Shown here one piece after another: positions 42,675 to 51,877 of a stretch of DNA of 64,000 nucleotides. Both the position numbers and the translations under genes were made by a program. The DNA comes from JAKFXL01 sp947085765 (GTDB taxonomy: Bacteria; Pseudomonadota; Gammaproteobacteria; Tenderiales; Tenderiaceae): NCBI GenBank assembly GCA_947085765.1, contig CAMTXZ010000004.1, positions 1-64,000 on the forward strand, in the 5' to 3' direction. Position 1 is the first letter of the stretch. Each line of letters begins with the position of its first letter. Below the pieces are notes generated by a model. It searched no databases. It worked only from the letters and a program-made list of their open reading frames with translations, and was not told the origin of the DNA.

Positions 42675-44537
42675 TTAGATCGACAGCTTATTCACGCGGC
42701 GGCCGCCGTATGCCAGATTGACCAGCGCACGAGTACCGAGGATGGCAGTAAACATTGAAGTAAGAATGCCCAGGCAGAGCACCACGGCAAAGCCCTTGAC
42801 CGGACCTGACCCCAACCAGAAGAGCGTGATCCCGGCAATCAACGTAGTGATATTGGAGTCAGCAATAGTCGCGGCCGCCCGCTCAAAACCTGCGTGAATA
42901 CTGGCCTGCGGCGAGTTTCCATTGCGCAGCTCTTCACGGATACGCTCATAGATCAGAACGTTAGCATCCACCGCCATACCGATGGTCAAGACGATACCGG
43001 CGATACCCGGCAGGGTTAGTGTCGCTTGCAACATCGACAGCAACGCAGTAAGCAGCACCAGATTCATCACCAGCGTAACGTTGGCAATCATGCCAAAGGC
43101 ACGGTAGTAGAGCGCCATGAAGATCATCACTATTACAAAACCGACCACCATCGACTTCATACCCATTTCGATGTTGTCCTGACCCAGGCTCGGTCCAACG
43201 GTACGCTCTTCGATGATCTCAAGCGGCGCAGACAAAGCACCGGCACGCAGCAGCAGCGCCAGATAGCTAGCCTCTTTGCTCTCAAGGCCGGTGATCTGGA
43301 AGCTATTGCCAAAAGGTTCACGGATATTCGCCAGGCTGATCACATCCTCAACTTTAGATTTCACCCGCTCTTCAACACCATTAACGATCTTGATCTCGCT
43401 CTTGCTCTCGACATAGACCACCGCCATCAGCTTGCCAACATTCTCCTTGGTGATGTCATGCATCTTGCTGCCACCCTTGCTATCCAGGGAGATAGAGACC
43501 GCCGGACTGGCATCACCCTGATCGATGGTGGCTTTTGCACCAACGATAGAGTCACCCGTGATGATAATATTCTTTTGCAGCAATACCGGCTTGCCGGTTG
43601 CACGCTCATTGAAGAGACGGGAGCCAACGGGCACACGCCCATCAAGCGCATCTTGAACATTGCCGGTCTCATCCGCCATCCGAAAATCGAGAGTTGCTGT
43701 GGCGCCAAGAATCTCCTTGGCACGGGCGGTATCCTGCACCCCTGGCAACTGTACTACGATACGGTTTTCACCCTGCTGCTGGATCAGCGGCTCGGCCACG
43801 CCCAGCTCATTAATACGGTTACGCAAGGTTGTGACGTTCTGTTGCACGGCCAGTTTGCGGGTCTCACGTTTCTCCTGCTCAGAGAGATTGACACTCATAA
43901 AAATGGCGTCACCCTTCTCTGTATCCGACAGCAGCAGGTCACGGAACTCCTTGTGAATCAGGCTCTCAGCCGTGGCGCGATCTTCAACACTGCGAAACTT
44001 AATCTGCAGGCCACCGCTGGAGACACGGCCAATGGTGAGGTAACGGAGTTTGTCCTCACGCATCAGACTACGCAGATCACCGACATAACGATCTTCGGCC
44101 ATCTCAACGGCAGCATCGGTATCGACCTCCATCAAAAAGTGCACACCACCACGCAGGTCGAGGCCGAGATACATCGGCAAGGCCCCCAGGGAGCGCAGCC
44201 AATCGGGGGTCGAGGAGGCCAGGTTGAGGGCAATTACATACCCGTCATCCTGAAGCGCCGTCTTCAGGCCGTCGCGAGCCTTAAGCTGCTCCTCGGTATT
44301 ATTGAAACGAACAATCAACCCCTGAGCCTGTAGATCCATCGCCTTCACATCGATCTCCAGGCGGCCCAACTGGGCGCGCACGTCATCGATGGTCGCCTGA
44401 TTAACTTCGGCGCCTCGTATGGATGAGATCTGCACCGCCGGATCCTCACCATAAAGATTTGGCAACGCATAAAGAGCACCGATCGCCATAGCAGCAACGA
44501 TCAGCAGGTTTTTCCACCAGGGGTATTGATTGATCAT
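42675..44537 (-). CDS. secD: protein translocase subunit SecD
   Basis: SecD is the larger SecDF partner. The 620 residues start with a membrane helix (L-L-I-V-A-A-M-A-I-G-A-L-Y), followed by the large periplasmic P1 head region with G-L-D-L-R-G-G-V-H-F near 124, and then five helices including G-M-A-V-D-A-N-V-L-I-Y-E-R-I-R-E-E near 525. Length matches E. coli SecD (615). It follows yajC by 48 bases. Confidence 0.97.
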   Translation of the reverse strand: MINQYPWWKNLLIVAAMAIGALYALPNLYGEDPAVQISSIRGAEVNQATIDDVRAQLGRLEIDVKAMDLQAQGLIVRFNNTEEQLKARDGLKTALQDDGYVIALNLASSTPDWLRSLGALPMYLGLDLRGGVHFLMEVDTDAAVEMAEDRYVGDLRSLMREDKLRYLTIGRVSSGGLQIKFRSVEDRATAESLIHKEFRDLLLSDTEKGDAIFMSVNLSEQEKRETRKLAVQQNVTTLRNRINELGVAEPLIQQQGENRIVVQLPGVQDTARAKEILGATATLDFRMADETGNVQDALDGRVPVGSRLFNERATGKPVLLQKNIIITGDSIVGAKATIDQGDASPAVSISLDSKGGSKMHDITKENVGKLMAVVYVESKSEIKIVNGVEERVKSKVEDVISLANIREPFGNSFQITGLESKEASYLALLLRAGALSAPLEIIEERTVGPSLGQDNIEMGMKSMVVGFVIVMIFMALYYRAFGMIANVTLVMNLVLLTALLSMLQATLTLPGIAGIVLTIGMAVDANVLIYERIREELRNGNSPQASIHAGFERAAATIADSNITTLIAGITLFWLGSGPVKGFAVVLCLGILTSMFTAILGTRALVNLAYGGRRVNKLSI

Positions 44538-44585
44538 ATTTTTAGAGTACCCGGAACGTCCGTTGTTTCTTGAATATATCGTGGG

Positions 44586-44918
44586 TTAAATCTTCAGACT
44601 GCCCTTGGGCAGAAGTGAACCGATGGCATTTTTTTGCACCTGTACCTCAACACCTGCGGCGATCTGCAGGGTGATAAAGGTATCATCCAGCTTGGTGATA
44701 CGGCCAGCCAGTCCACCGGTGGTCACCACTTCATCATTTTTAGCGATGCCGGCGGTCATTTTTTTGTGCTCTTTGGCACGCTTGAGCTGAGGACGCAACA
44801 ACATAAAATAGAAGATTACAAACAGCACTATCAGGAAAATAAAATTGGCTATACCCGTTTCACCGCCTGCGGCAGCAGGGGCCTGTTGGGCCATCGCATC
44901 AGTAATAAAAAAGCTCAT
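44586..44918 (-). CDS. yajC: Sec translocon accessory protein YajC
   Basis: YajC is a small inner-membrane protein associated with SecDF. It has one hydrophobic helix (I-F-L-I-V-L-F-V-I-F-Y-F-M-L-L-R-P) and the cytoplasmic K-N-D-E-V-V-T-T-G-G-L-A-G-R segment. I chose ATG 44918, giving 110 residues as in E. coli, because AGGG is nine bases upstream; ATG 44927 directly abuts that site. Confidence 0.96.
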   Translation of the reverse strand: MSFFITDAMAQQAPAAAGGETGIANFIFLIVLFVIFYFMLLRPQLKRAKEHKKMTAGIAKNDEVVTTGGLAGRITKLDDTFITLQIAAGVEVQVQKNAIGSLLPKGSLKI

Positions 44919-45017
44919 AACATCCATCCCTAATTAATGTAAATGCAATTTAAAAAATCGCGGGTCAATAACGCGCAAAACCACCCATCTACAGGCACCG
45001 TGCGCAAACGGCGCTCA

Positions 45018-46133
45018 TTATGACACAGCTTCTCCGTTTTGCGCGCGCCGGGCATAAAACTCCGTCACGAATGCCGCCAGCCGCTGCTCAGCAATGGCGG
45101 CGCGCAACCCCTGCATCAGCTCCTGGTAGTAGTAGAGGTTATGAATGGTATTAAGCCGTGCGCCGAGAATCTCCTGACACTTGTCGAGGTGCTTCAGGTA
45201 GGCACGACTATAGTTGCGGCAGGTGTAACAGCCGCAGCTCTCATCCAGTGGTCGGGTATTCTTTTCATGTTTGGCATTACGAATACGGATATCACCAAAC
45301 CGGGTAAAGAGGTGACCGTTGCGGGCGTTGCGGGTCGGCATCACACAGTCGAACATGTCGATGCCACGCCGTACCGCCTCGACGATATCCTCCGGTCGCC
45401 CCACGCCCATCAGGTAACGTGGTTTGTCCTGCGGCATCTGCGGTTGCAGATGGTCAAGGATCATCGTGCGCTCCTCTTCAGTCTCGCCGACAGATAGACC
45501 GCCGATGGCGTAACCATCAAAACCGATCTCGGCCAGACCATTCAAAGAGGTGGTACGCAGTTCTGGATACATACCACCCTGAACAATACCAAACAGCGCC
45601 GAATCGTTACCCTCATGTGCCGCTTTACTACGTTTGGCCCAACGTAATGACATCTGCATCGAGCTGCTCGCGCGCTCTTCCGTGGCCGGGTATGGGGTGC
45701 ACTCGTCAAAGACCATGACGATGTCCGCCCCCAGTTCACGCTGCACCTGCATGGAGCGTTCGGGATCGAGGAAGACCTTGTCGCCGTTCACTGGCGAACG
45801 GAAGGTGACCCCCTCTTCGGTGATCTTGCGCATATCGCCCAGACTAAAGACCTGAAAGCCGCCGGAGTCGGTAAGGATCGGGCCATCCCAGTGCATGAAG
45901 TCATGCAGGTCGCCATGCAGCTGCACCACCTCGGTACCGGGGCGCAACATCAGGTGAAAGGTATTGCCGAGGATGATCTCGGCACCCGTACCCCGCAGCT
46001 CTTCGGGTGTCATCGCCTTCACCGTGCCGTAGGTGCCGACCGGCATGAAGGCCGGCGTCTGCACCGTGCCGCGGTCAAAGGTCAGGGTGCCACGGCGGGC
46101 GACGCCATCGGTTTTGTGTAGTTCAAACTTCAT
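45018..46133 (-). CDS. tgt: queuine tRNA-ribosyltransferase
   Basis: Tgt exchanges guanine 34 of Asn, Asp, His and Tyr tRNAs for preQ1. The 371 residues have the catalytic D-S-G-G-F-Q-V-F-S near 90, D-E-C-T-P-Y near 143, G-I-V-Q-G-G near 186 and the zinc site C-G-C-Y-T-C-R with a later His near 317. The ATG overlaps the queA stop by 11 bases. Its product is the substrate of QueA. Confidence 0.98.
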   Translation of the reverse strand: MKFELHKTDGVARRGTLTFDRGTVQTPAFMPVGTYGTVKAMTPEELRGTGAEIILGNTFHLMLRPGTEVVQLHGDLHDFMHWDGPILTDSGGFQVFSLGDMRKITEEGVTFRSPVNGDKVFLDPERSMQVQRELGADIVMVFDECTPYPATEERASSSMQMSLRWAKRSKAAHEGNDSALFGIVQGGMYPELRTTSLNGLAEIGFDGYAIGGLSVGETEEERTMILDHLQPQMPQDKPRYLMGVGRPEDIVEAVRRGIDMFDCVMPTRNARNGHLFTRFGDIRIRNAKHEKNTRPLDESCGCYTCRNYSRAYLKHLDKCQEILGARLNTIHNLYYYQELMQGLRAAIAEQRLAAFVTEFYARRAQNGEAVS

Positions 46134-47214
46134 CTGGAATCTCTCTCTCCGCCAGTGCCGCTGCCTCAGGCAGGATCAACATGGCATCGCCATAACTGAA
46201 AAAACGGTATTCATGTTCAACGGCGTGGAGGTAAGCCGCCATCACCCGTTCATATCCCCCCAGGGCGCTCACCAGCATCAGCAGGGTCGACTCCGGCAGG
46301 TGGAAGTTGGTGATCAACAGATCAATCACCTGGAATTGATAACCCGGCGTGATGAAGAGACGGGTCTCGCCGCTGTAGGGTTGTAACCGGCCTGATGCAA
46401 TGCCTGCCAGTTGCGCGGCACTCTCAAGGCTGCGCACCGAGGTTGTGCCTACCGCGACTACCCTGCCGCCACGACGGCGGGCCGCACTGATTTTGTCGCA
46501 ACACGCCTGATTCACCTCCAGATACTCCGCGTGCATGTGGTGATCCTTAATGTCATCGGCCCGCACCGGCTGAAAGGTGCCCGCGCCGACGTGAAGGGTG
46601 ACAAAGGCTTGGTCGACACCCTTGGCGCTGAGACGATCGAGTATTGCCTGATCAAAATGCAACCCCGCCGTGGGCGCCGCTACTGCGCCGGGATTACGGG
46701 CGTAGACGGTCTGATAACGGTCATGATCGGCCTGCTCATCGGCACGATCTATATAGGGTGGCAATGGGATGTGACCGATCTCATCGAGGATCTCAAACAG
46801 TGGCCGGGGATCATGGAAACGCAACTGAAACAGATCCGCCTCACGCCCCAACACCTCCACCTCAACGCCATTATTGAGCGGGCCATCCAGATGGAGACGG
46901 CTACCGGGCTTGGGCGATTTGCTGGCACGTACATGGGCCAGGGCGTGATGTGCATCCAGCACCCGCTCGATCATCACCTCGACCTTGCCGCCACTCGCCT
47001 TGCTACCAAACAGGCGCGCCGGAATTACGCGGGTATCGTTGAAGACCAGCAGATCACCGGGCTGCAGCAGCTCGACAATATCGGCAAAGGTGCGATCCTC
47101 AAGGGTGTTGTTCTGCCCATCAAGCAGCAGCAGACGACTGGCACAACGTTGCGCCAGTGGCTGTTGTGCAATCAGGTGTGGCGGAAGTTGGTAATCGAAG
47201 TCACTACGTTGCAT
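46123..47214 (-). CDS. queA: S-adenosylmethionine:tRNA ribosyltransferase-isomerase
   Basis: QueA transfers the ribosyl part of S-adenosylmethionine to preQ1 in tRNA, forming epoxyqueuosine. The 363 residues start Q-R-S-D-F-D-Y-Q-L-P and have N-D-T-R-V-I-P-A-R near 58, P-T-A-G-L-H-F near 180, L-H-V-G-A-G-T-F near 206 and I-T-N-F-H-L-P-E-S-T-L near 300. I placed the start at ATG 47214; the frame extends 30 bases further upstream, which would add residues not seen in the family. It is the first gene of the tgt-yajC-secDF cluster. Confidence 0.97.
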   Translation of the reverse strand: MQRSDFDYQLPPHLIAQQPLAQRCASRLLLLDGQNNTLEDRTFADIVELLQPGDLLVFNDTRVIPARLFGSKASGGKVEVMIERVLDAHHALAHVRASKSPKPGSRLHLDGPLNNGVEVEVLGREADLFQLRFHDPRPLFEILDEIGHIPLPPYIDRADEQADHDRYQTVYARNPGAVAAPTAGLHFDQAILDRLSAKGVDQAFVTLHVGAGTFQPVRADDIKDHHMHAEYLEVNQACCDKISAARRRGGRVVAVGTTSVRSLESAAQLAGIASGRLQPYSGETRLFITPGYQFQVIDLLITNFHLPESTLLMLVSALGGYERVMAAYLHAVEHEYRFFSYGDAMLILPEAAALAEREIPDEV

Positions 47215-47260
47215 GGCGCGGGATGTTATCAGTTTCAACTTCATCTCGCGAGTTTTGCGC

Positions 47261-47288
47261 TTGCTGAATGAAATTAAATCGTTATACT
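47261..47288 (+). promoter_or_regulatory. sigma70 promoter of tRNA-Leu
   Basis: TTGCTG (47261-47266), 16-base spacer, TATACT (47283-47288), followed by a GC-rich discriminator GCGCTCCC, the form typical of stringently controlled stable-RNA promoters. The tRNA begins 27 bases after the -10 box. Confidence 0.8.
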
Positions 47289-47314
47289 ACGCGCTCCCAT
47301 TTCGATGGGGATTC

Positions 47315-47401
47315 GCCGGGATGGCGGAACTGGTAGACGCGCCGGACTCAAAATCCGGTTCTGGTGACAGAGTGCGAGTTCGATTCTCGCTCCCGGCACC
47401 A
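47315..47401 (+). tRNA. leuX-like: tRNA-Leu (anticodon CAA)
   Basis: The acceptor stem GCCGGGA (47315-47321) pairs with TCCCGGC (47391-47397), followed by A and an encoded CCA. The anticodon stem CCGGA/TCCGG encloses loop CTCAAAA, giving anticodon CAA (codon UUG). A long variable arm and the GTTCGATTC T-loop are present, as in class II tRNAs. At 87 bases with CCA it is complete. Confidence 0.95.
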
Positions 47402-47462
47402 ACTTGAAATAGTCACACGTTTAACGGTGACACCCCGTTTCAGTTGGTATTACCCCATCCAC

Positions 47463-48686
47463 TTATTCAAATCTATACCCCTTCGGCACTACCACTATCC
47501 CCTCGGCAGAGACTTGAAACTGCTGGCGGTCGCGCTCCAGATCAAAACCGATCATTGCACCATCCGGCACACTCACATCTTTATCGATGATGCAGCGGTT
47601 AATCTGCGCGCCCCTGCCGACAGAGACCCCTTCGAACAGCAGTGAATCATGCACCATCGCCTCATCACCGACAAAAACATTATTAAACAGAATGGAGTGC
47701 TGCGCACAACTACCAGAGATCACGGCACCGCTGGAGATAATGGAGTTGATGGCGATCCCTTCATTGCCCATGTTACCCGCCACAGTGCGGGCCGGCGGAT
47801 GTTGTCCCGAATAGGTGCGAATAGGCCAATCTTTTTGATAAAGATTCATCGGCGGCACCTGATCCAGCAGATCCATATTGGCGCGGTAGTAGGAGTCGAT
47901 GGTGCCAACGTCGCGCCAGTAACGATCCGGTGAGACACGCCCCACCTCGCTGCCAAACGGGTAACCACAGACTCGACCAGCATCGATCATGCGCGGGATG
48001 ATGTCCTTGCCAAAATCGTGGCTGGAATCGCTACGCTGCTGATCCAGCTCCAGCACCTCTATCAACCTGCGGAGGGAGAAGATGTAGACACCCATCGAAG
48101 CCAGGACGCGACTCTCACTGCCCGGCATGGATTGTGGCACTGCCGGCTTCTCCTCAAAAGAGCTGATGCGCTGATCGCCATCAAGCGTCAGAACACCAAA
48201 CTGATGTGCCTCATTTAGCGCCACATCCATGCACGCCACAGTCAAATCGGCACCACTGGCCAAGTGCACCTTCATCATCGGCGCATAGTCCATGCGATAG
48301 ATATGATCGCCCGGCAGGATCATCACCTGCTCGGCACCGCTACGCTCCAGCAGATAGAGATTTTGATAGATGGCGTCGGCCGTGCCACTGTACCAGCGCT
48401 CGCCTTTGCGCATCTGCGGCGGCACCAGGGTGATGTACTCCCCCAACTCCGGATTAAAGATCGACCAGCCGTCGCGTACATGTTTCTGCAACGAATGGGA
48501 TTTGTACTGCGTCAACATCAGCACCCGCCGCACCCCGGAGTGCAGGCAGTTGCTAAGTACAAAATCAATAATGCGGTACTTGCCACCAAAGGGCACCGCT
48601 GGCTTGGCACGATCCTCTGTCAATGGATGGAGACGTGAACCGATGCCCCCCGCAAGAATCACTGTCACTGTATTTAAAAATGTCAT
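47463..48686 (-). CDS. glgC: glucose-1-phosphate adenylyltransferase (paralogue 1)
   Basis: This enzyme makes ADP-glucose for glycogen synthesis. The 407 residues have the nucleotide-binding G-G-I-G-S-R-L near 14, the K-P-A-V-P-F-G-G-K-Y-R-I-I-D-F near 28, W-Y-S-G-T-A-D-A near 97, P-G-D-H-I-Y-R-M-D-Y near 122, F-E-E-K-P near 180 and a C-terminal left-handed beta-helix. It is clearly different from a second copy at 57109-58374. The ribosome site is a run of seven G five bases before the ATG (complement of 48691-48697), which is unusual. Confidence 0.95.
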   Translation of the reverse strand: MTFLNTVTVILAGGIGSRLHPLTEDRAKPAVPFGGKYRIIDFVLSNCLHSGVRRVLMLTQYKSHSLQKHVRDGWSIFNPELGEYITLVPPQMRKGERWYSGTADAIYQNLYLLERSGAEQVMILPGDHIYRMDYAPMMKVHLASGADLTVACMDVALNEAHQFGVLTLDGDQRISSFEEKPAVPQSMPGSESRVLASMGVYIFSLRRLIEVLELDQQRSDSSHDFGKDIIPRMIDAGRVCGYPFGSEVGRVSPDRYWRDVGTIDSYYRANMDLLDQVPPMNLYQKDWPIRTYSGQHPPARTVAGNMGNEGIAINSIISSGAVISGSCAQHSILFNNVFVGDEAMVHDSLLFEGVSVGRGAQINRCIIDKDVSVPDGAMIGFDLERDRQQFQVSAEGIVVVPKGYRFE

Positions 48687-48797
48687 GTTGCCCCCCCGAC
48701 TGTTTTTATAGTGTCCATACCACTTCTCTCCACTACCAAGGCAGAAACCATACCACTGCCAATAGCCTTATATAGATCATGCCGTTATGAAAATAAC

Positions 48798-48845
48798 TGT
48801 TCAAAACGGAGCGGCCTACACAACTGTTTTGCACCATTTTGAACA
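48798..48845. repeat. inverted repeat TGTTCAAAA/TTTTGAACA upstream of glgC1
   Basis: Perfect nine-base arms TGTTCAAAA (48798-48806) and TTTTGAACA (48837-48845) are separated by 30 bases. They lie between glgC1 and the terminator of the lipoprotein gene, about 110 bases upstream of the glgC1 start. They could be a two-site operator or an attenuator stem. Confidence 0.35.
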
Positions 48846-48870
48846 TGCCGATCACAATTATGGGGCAGAC

Positions 48871-48903
48871 AAAACTAAAAAGGGGCGCATCACTGCGCCC
48901 CTT
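48871..48903 (-). terminator. intrinsic terminator of the lipoprotein gene
   Basis: On the minus strand AAGGGGCGCA, loop GTGA, TGCGCCCCTT, followed by TTTAGTTTTG. The stem occupies 48880-48903, about 30 bases after the lipoprotein stop. Confidence 0.85.
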
Positions 48904-48932
48904 GAATTTGATTTGATCAGATCAAACCGTCG

Positions 48933-51608
48933 TTACAACGTTTTACCCTCAGAGTACCTCACGCTGGCCGCTGGTATGGTACTGCTCATACCATGATCAG
49001 TGAAGGTGGGTAACAACGTGCTACCTGCATCCACATCAAGCGCACTGCCCAGGGTCACATCCGGTGCACCTGTTGCTGGCTGAGCCACCTCCGCCAGGAA
49101 GATACTCACCTGCAGGGGTTTGATGTAATAAACCACACCATTACTGTCGGTCACTTGTGTGCCAGCGGCAATGTTGATGACCTTCTGCGACAGGGCGGAA
49201 CTCATCGTCCAGTCATTTTTTTGCAGATCCTTGTAGAGATCCGGCATACCGTGCATCCAACCATCAAACTGTAGCGCCAAGGTTTTGGAAACACCGCTCT
49301 GATAACTGTAGGCGTAAGACTGGGCTGTCAGACTAATCGGATCAGACAACAATTTGTACTGACTGTTGGCGTCAATCAGATACTGCTGAGTACCCCAGCC
49401 ACCATTGTCCGAGTACTCCCAATTAAACTGTACGGGGCGAGTGCTGCCGGTTGGCACACCAAACCCATTAACACCTACCACCGTACCACTTGCATCCAAC
49501 GGTTGATTTGCATCATTAAATGCCTGCAAACCCCACTCACCTGAGGTATACACCAAACCGGTATCATCACCATTGGTGCTCGGGTCATCCGCCTTATAGA
49601 CCAGCTTCATAAAGGTAGCGGTATTGGCTGAATTGGTATCCAGCATCAATTTCACTTCAGGCCGCCATGGTGTACCCAGGTGGTCCGTTCCTGTTGGCAG
49701 GAATGAGGTTATATTCGAAGGGTTGACCGTCGATTGCAGCTCCAGTTGCACCTCATAATCGGCCGCAACGTTGTTTACCGCAATGCGGCGCACGGCATAG
49801 TTAACACCATTACTGTTGATGTAATACTCCCGTCCCTGTTCGGGGGTGAAATTGGTATCACCAGCAGCATCAAAGGTCGGCGTCCAGCTTTGCTGATCAA
49901 ATGAGGTCAGCTTCTTCTGCACCCAGCCAGTCTTGCCAGAGGTGAAATCACCTGTGTACTGGATATAGGTTGAACCACCGATGTCGACCCAGAGCTGCTC
50001 ACCATTGGAGCCCGTATAAAGAGTGCCACCACTGGTAGTAGTCAAACCATTTTGCCCCTGCATGGCTGGATAGAAACCAGCCGTGGTGAAGTTCGCTGTG
50101 CCATCTGCAGCGGCGAGGTAGACATAGTTCAAGGAAGTTTGATTGACGTTATCCCAGCGACCAATATTGACCGACTTACGGGTATCGCCTTTCAACTCAC
50201 CCCATTTATTAAATGCTACCAGCGGACCGGCAATATTGGTTTGGAACGATACACATCTGGAAGAGAGCGCGGCATTAAAATCGACCCAACCGCCTTCACA
50301 CGTCACCCAGGCGCCATTGTCATTAAACAGTTCAAAACGTTTATTGGTGAAGGTCTCCACCGCAATATCCTTGATGTCATCCGGACTGCCAGCCACCAGG
50401 GCACGCTTGGTGAACGAGCCGTTAAATGTAGGGGAGACGGTAAACTGCTCCGGCGTGGCACCGGCAGCAAAATCTTCGCGTGTCACCACCTTGCCTGCTG
50501 GCACACCGCCCTGACCACCGCCCCAAAGCTGATGGCGCCCCTGCCAGGCGCCATAATAGGCGTGCTGGGTAGCACCATTACCATCCACATAGGAGACTGG
50601 GGAACCAAACGATTTGTGTTTCTGCACATTATCGCCAGCGGCAATACCCGTGGCGGCGTTGGCGTAGAAGAGGCCGTAACGATGAGTCATCTCAACTTCA
50701 CTATTGCGGTCTTTATAAACCGGGCCACTACCGTCGTCCACCACCAGATAAGCGGCGTTATAAGCGTAAGAAGCGGCCTTGGTGGCCGGGACACAGTTCT
50801 GGCTCTGGCAACTGCTGTTATCGGGATATTCAACCTTGCCGTAACCGGAATTGCCGGTACGGTAAAGTACGGCACGGGAGAACCAATCCCCTTCGTCCTC
50901 ATTGATCTTCAGCTCTGGCATACCGTTATTACTGCGTGAAGTGGCGACAAAAAACTTGCTGGCGTCAGCACCAAAGGCGACATTCAGATCCCACTCACCA
51001 TAACTCGATACCGTGCCATCACTAGCAAAGGTGGCGCCGCTGTAGATCTTGAACTCAGCACGAATGACTTTTTTCTGACCGGGGGTGTCTCTATCCTCCT
51101 CCTCAATCCACGCCTGCACTTTATTAAACTCAGCGGTGCTGCCATCAGGATGCAAACCAGTCACAAGTTCCGACTTAATGACCCAGGGCTGAAGCTGTTT
51201 CACTGAGATGCCATTATTATCATCTTCCCAGGCCACCATCGCCTTATAAGCAACACCATCCTGGTTGGCGGCGTCGTTATAATGAGTTTGGGACAGGGCA
51301 CTCATCACCTGTTCAATGATAGAGAACTGCTCCAGGGCATGTTCTTCCACATATTTTGAGGTCGCCGCCTTGTTGTAATCTGAACTCGAACCAAGATCTG
51401 CCGCAGCACGATCCAAGCGCCCCAACAATGACGCACCACGCAATGAAGCCGCCGTTGAAGTAGCCGCAGGCACCGCAGAAATCTCTGTAGGCAGTGTATA
51501 AGAACGAGTTGTAGCGCCAGATGTGGAGGCACTATCGCCACCACCGCAACCGGCCAGCGCCAATGCCACACCCGCCGTTACTGCCTTGAGTAGAAACTTT
51601 TGACTCAT
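48933..51608 (-). CDS. large lipoprotein of unknown function
   Basis: I do not recognise this family. The protein of about 891 residues starts with a lipoprotein signal peptide: K-F-L-L-K-A, a hydrophobic stretch and the lipobox L-A-L-A-G-C followed by G-G-G-D-S, so it is probably anchored in the outer membrane by its modified Cys. ATG 51608 is preceded by AAGGTGA; the frame extends 42 bases further without support. The mature part is rich in Asn, Gly, Thr, Ser and aromatic residues, with no hydrophobic helix, suggesting an all-beta or mixed secreted domain. It contains only a few Cys and no motif I can tie to an enzyme. It has its own terminator, and a CRP-like site lies about 130 bases upstream. 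Confidence 0.85.
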   Translation of the reverse strand: MSQKFLLKAVTAGVALALAGCGGGDSASTSGATTRSYTLPTEISAVPAATSTAASLRGASLLGRLDRAAADLGSSSDYNKAATSKYVEEHALEQFSIIEQVMSALSQTHYNDAANQDGVAYKAMVAWEDDNNGISVKQLQPWVIKSELVTGLHPDGSTAEFNKVQAWIEEEDRDTPGQKKVIRAEFKIYSGATFASDGTVSSYGEWDLNVAFGADASKFFVATSRSNNGMPELKINEDEGDWFSRAVLYRTGNSGYGKVEYPDNSSCQSQNCVPATKAASYAYNAAYLVVDDGSGPVYKDRNSEVEMTHRYGLFYANAATGIAAGDNVQKHKSFGSPVSYVDGNGATQHAYYGAWQGRHQLWGGGQGGVPAGKVVTREDFAAGATPEQFTVSPTFNGSFTKRALVAGSPDDIKDIAVETFTNKRFELFNDNGAWVTCEGGWVDFNAALSSRCVSFQTNIAGPLVAFNKWGELKGDTRKSVNIGRWDNVNQTSLNYVYLAAADGTANFTTAGFYPAMQGQNGLTTTSGGTLYTGSNGEQLWVDIGGSTYIQYTGDFTSGKTGWVQKKLTSFDQQSWTPTFDAAGDTNFTPEQGREYYINSNGVNYAVRRIAVNNVAADYEVQLELQSTVNPSNITSFLPTGTDHLGTPWRPEVKLMLDTNSANTATFMKLVYKADDPSTNGDDTGLVYTSGEWGLQAFNDANQPLDASGTVVGVNGFGVPTGSTRPVQFNWEYSDNGGWGTQQYLIDANSQYKLLSDPISLTAQSYAYSYQSGVSKTLALQFDGWMHGMPDLYKDLQKNDWTMSSALSQKVINIAAGTQVTDSNGVVYYIKPLQVSIFLAEVAQPATGAPDVTLGSALDVDAGSTLLPTFTDHGMSSTIPAASVRYSEGKTL

Positions 51609-51731
51609 CGTGTCACCTTGTCTGACTGTGTTGACGATCATCATCGCCATGGGAAATCCGGACTGAACAATTCAAAAGATCAGCTGAATGTTTTTATCGA
51701 CAGCCAGACAGGAATCGTTGTGGGGTATTTA

Positions 51732-51747
51732 TGTGAACTGCGTCACA
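51732..51747. promoter_or_regulatory. CRP/Vfr-type operator TGTGA-N6-TCACA
   Basis: A perfect match to the consensus half-sites: TGTGA (51732-51736), six bases, TCACA (51743-51747). It lies 124 bases upstream of the lipoprotein ATG and about 130 bases upstream of the FemAB-like gene, so it could control either or both. Confidence 0.65.
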
Positions 51748-51877
51748 ATTTCAGATACTCGCCACTGGACATGATCGCAATCCACCCTGGGTATAAATTT
51801 TTATGAATTACACACCAAGCAGTTCACGCCGTTACTGGAGCCACTCTAAAAAACTCATTTAATGGCAATAAAAGACA

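Noticed and set aside
43026..44333. 435-codon plus-strand ORF opposite secD
   Set aside because: Antisense to a full-length secD with all motifs; low-complexity His/Gln/Asp-rich translation typical of shadow frames.
46411..47271. 286-codon plus-strand ORF opposite queA
   Set aside because: Shadow of queA; no ribosome site or protein motif.
50052..50939. 295-codon plus-strand ORF opposite the lipoprotein gene
   Set aside because: The minus-strand gene has a signal peptide, ribosome site and terminator; the opposite frame has none of these.
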